DNA of 42,366 bases from Helicobacteraceae bacterium CG2_30_36_10 (GTDB lineage: Bacteria; Campylobacterota; Campylobacteria; Campylobacterales; Sulfurimonadaceae): positions 1 to 42,366 of the forward strand of contig MNYP01000046.1 of assembly GCA_001873135.1 (NCBI GenBank). Direction: 5' to 3'. Both the position numbers and the translations under genes were made by a program. Each line of letters begins with the position of its first letter. The stretch's first letter is position 1. The notes below the pieces were generated by a model that made no database searches, had not been told where the DNA came from, and was given only the letters and a program-made list of their open reading frames with translations. Shown here piece after piece: positions 41,307 to 42,366 of this stretch.

Positions 41307-42092
41307 TTACTTGATATTATTTTTAAAGTGGTGCATTAAAATAGAAGCAGCAATGGCTACGTTGAAACTTCTAACATCAGGCATCATCTCTATTTGAACC
41401 AATGTATCACAGGCATCTTGAACCTCTTTTGAGAGTCCCGCGCCTTCATTTCCCATAAGTAAGACCCATTTTTTTGGAACTTTCACCTCTGTTAAAGCTA
41501 TAGATTCCACGCTTACCTCAGCTCCAAGAACAGTGTATCCGTTGGCTTGAAGCGTTTGAAGCGTTTGAAAAATGTCATTGTAAATATTTATTTTTAATTT
41601 GCTGACGTGTCCCATAGAAACTCTTAATGCACGCCTTCCGTAAGGGTGAGGAGCGGCTTTTGGGACAAGGTAAGAGTCTACTCCAAGAGCCGCTGCACTT
41701 CTGGCAATAGAGCCTATGTTTTCAGTTGAACTTATAACATCAAGCATTAAAATGTGATTCCCAAGTTTGTCCAGAGGAGTCTCTGGCGGTCGCACTCCGT
41801 GCATCATGCAATTATGGTGGAGTTTATGCCCGATTATCGTTTCCATCTCTTTTTTATCACACACAAAAAGCTTAGCAATGTTTTTTGAAGCTATCAGCTC
41901 CCCAAACTCTTCGTAGTACTCTTTTGTAGCTAAGATACTTTTGACTTCTATCTCCGTGCTTAAGAGCATATTTACCACTTTAGGACTGTCGGCTACAAAG
42001 CTGTTCTCTTTGTCAAAAACATTATCTCTTAACTGCTGGTATATTGCCAGTTCCGGCATGTAGATACTCTCCACAGTTATAAGTTTAAACAT
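41307..42092 (-). CDS. TrmH/SpoU-family RNA 2'-O-methyltransferase
   Basis: This 261-residue SPOUT methyltransferase has an N-terminal substrate-binding part (about 1-100). Its knot motifs are S-S-T-E-N-I-G-S-I-A-R-S-A (motif 1), L-L-M-G-N-E-G-A-G-L-S (motif 2) and V-R-S-F-N-V-A-I-A-A-S-I (motif 3). Motif 3 has Phe where many members have Leu. The target, tRNA or rRNA, cannot be told. It overlaps the upstream degenerate GGDEF gene by 8 bp. Confidence 0.88.
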   Translation of the reverse strand: MFKLITVESIYMPELAIYQQLRDNVFDKENSFVADSPKVVNMLLSTEIEVKSILATKEYYEEFGELIASKNIAKLFVCDKKEMETIIGHKLHHNCMMHGVRPPETPLDKLGNHILMLDVISSTENIGSIARSAAALGVDSYLVPKAAPHPYGRRALRVSMGHVSKLKINIYNDIFQTLQTLQANGYTVLGAEVSVESIALTEVKVPKKWVLLMGNEGAGLSKEVQDACDTLVQIEMMPDVRSFNVAIAASILMHHFKNNIK

Positions 42093-42366
42093 TTTCTATT
42101 TGATTAACATCGCTAATCTCAGCTTCTCTTAAATCTATACTCTTAACCGAATAGCTAATACCCTCGTTTAAAACAATCTCATCGAGTAAAACTTTTAACT
42201 CATCTAGCTTTATTTTATGTTCACTCATTACTACAAAGTCATCTCCAAAGACTCTAAATATAAGGGAATCTTTCATATAATTATCTAAACATGTAGCGAA
42301 CTTTTTCAGAAGCTCATTTCCTTTACTCCAACTGCTTTTTTTATTATATAAAGAGAATCCATGAAT
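42085..42366 (-). CDS. C-terminal end of a degenerate GGDEF-domain protein (partial)
   Basis: The frame is open to the right edge of the window, so the 5' part is missing. The visible 93 residues match the second half of a GGDEF domain: H-G-F near the edge, then W-S-K-G-N-E-L-L-K-K-F-A, then L-I-F-R-V-F-G-D-D-F-V-V. The signature is F-G-D-D-F instead of G-G-D-E-F, which argues against cyclase activity, though it could still bind nucleotide. It is the second degenerate GGDEF sequence in the window. It is transcribed into the TrmH-family gene. Confidence 0.65.
   Translation of the reverse strand: MHGFSLYNKKSSWSKGNELLKKFATCLDNYMKDSLIFRVFGDDFVVMSEHKIKLDELKVLLDEIVLNEGISYSVKSIDLREAEISDVNQIENV

Noticed and set aside
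1-42366. tRNA genes, rRNA genes, CRISPR arrays or an intact prophage
   Set aside because: Reading both strands showed no cloverleaf, rRNA-like stretch, spaced direct-repeat array or phage structural genes.

Overview
The window is AT-rich, gene-dense chromosomal DNA, most likely from a free-living Campylobacterota close to Sulfurimonas. This is inferred from the gene families, protein style and low GC. The coaE gene sits directly behind a spermidine-synthase-like gene, an adjacency also known from Helicobacter pylori. Many genes overlap by ATGA or TAATG, and promoters are extended -10 TATAAT boxes with no clear -35. I found no rRNA, tRNA, CRISPR array, intact insertion sequence or prophage.

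Layout. (1) 1-3.6 kb: the C-terminal part of a phosphorylase-kinase alpha/beta-like protein, facing a GGDEF-EAL c-di-GMP protein. (2) 3.7-11.3 kb: a Cus-type copper/silver module. A sensor kinase and response regulator are divergent from an operon for a Met-containing periplasmic protein, a TolC-like channel, a membrane-fusion protein and a CusA-type pump that keeps the three substrate methionines. Two 11-bp tandem repeats next to the operon's -10 box are a candidate regulator site. (3) 11.4-20.3 kb, all on the minus strand: an EF-hand protein, a GMC oxidoreductase with its Tat-exported small subunit, a Kef-type antiporter, an MscS channel lacking part of its cytoplasmic domain, an M42 peptidase, RimK with a RimB-like protease, and PPK2. 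(4) 20.4-28.2 kb, plus strand: MgtE, a Ca2+/H+ antiporter, a Bax-like glucosaminidase and an overlapping TamA-TamB pair. (5) 28.2-33.9 kb: an RBBP9-like hydrolase, a small Gln/Thr-rich protein, Tex, an ABC-F ATPase, a GNAT acetyltransferase and a small hypothetical protein. (6) 33.98-35.7 kb: the one decayed stretch, holding a broken GGDEF-like gene, about 430 bp of relic DNA and a YgjP-like metallopeptidase. (7) 35.7-42.4 kb: a DUF302-like lipoprotein, PurM, a DUF2892 protein, a shortened spermidine-synthase-like protein, CoaE, DapF, DbpA with YwbE, a TrmH-family methyltransferase and the end of another degenerate GGDEF gene.

The most striking signal is not a gene. The 9-mer CCACATGCC (reverse GGCATGTGG; extended consensus about TTTCCACATGCCAAR) occurs 20 times exactly, on both strands. 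Roughly 0.1 would be expected by chance, by a hand estimate assuming about 38% GC. Ten of the 14 copies inside genes spell Pro-His-Ala in unrelated proteins. Six copies are intergenic, and at three places the motif forms inverted pairs between genes. The pattern resembles the DNA uptake sequences of Neisseriaceae and Pasteurellaceae, which to my knowledge have not been described in Campylobacterota.
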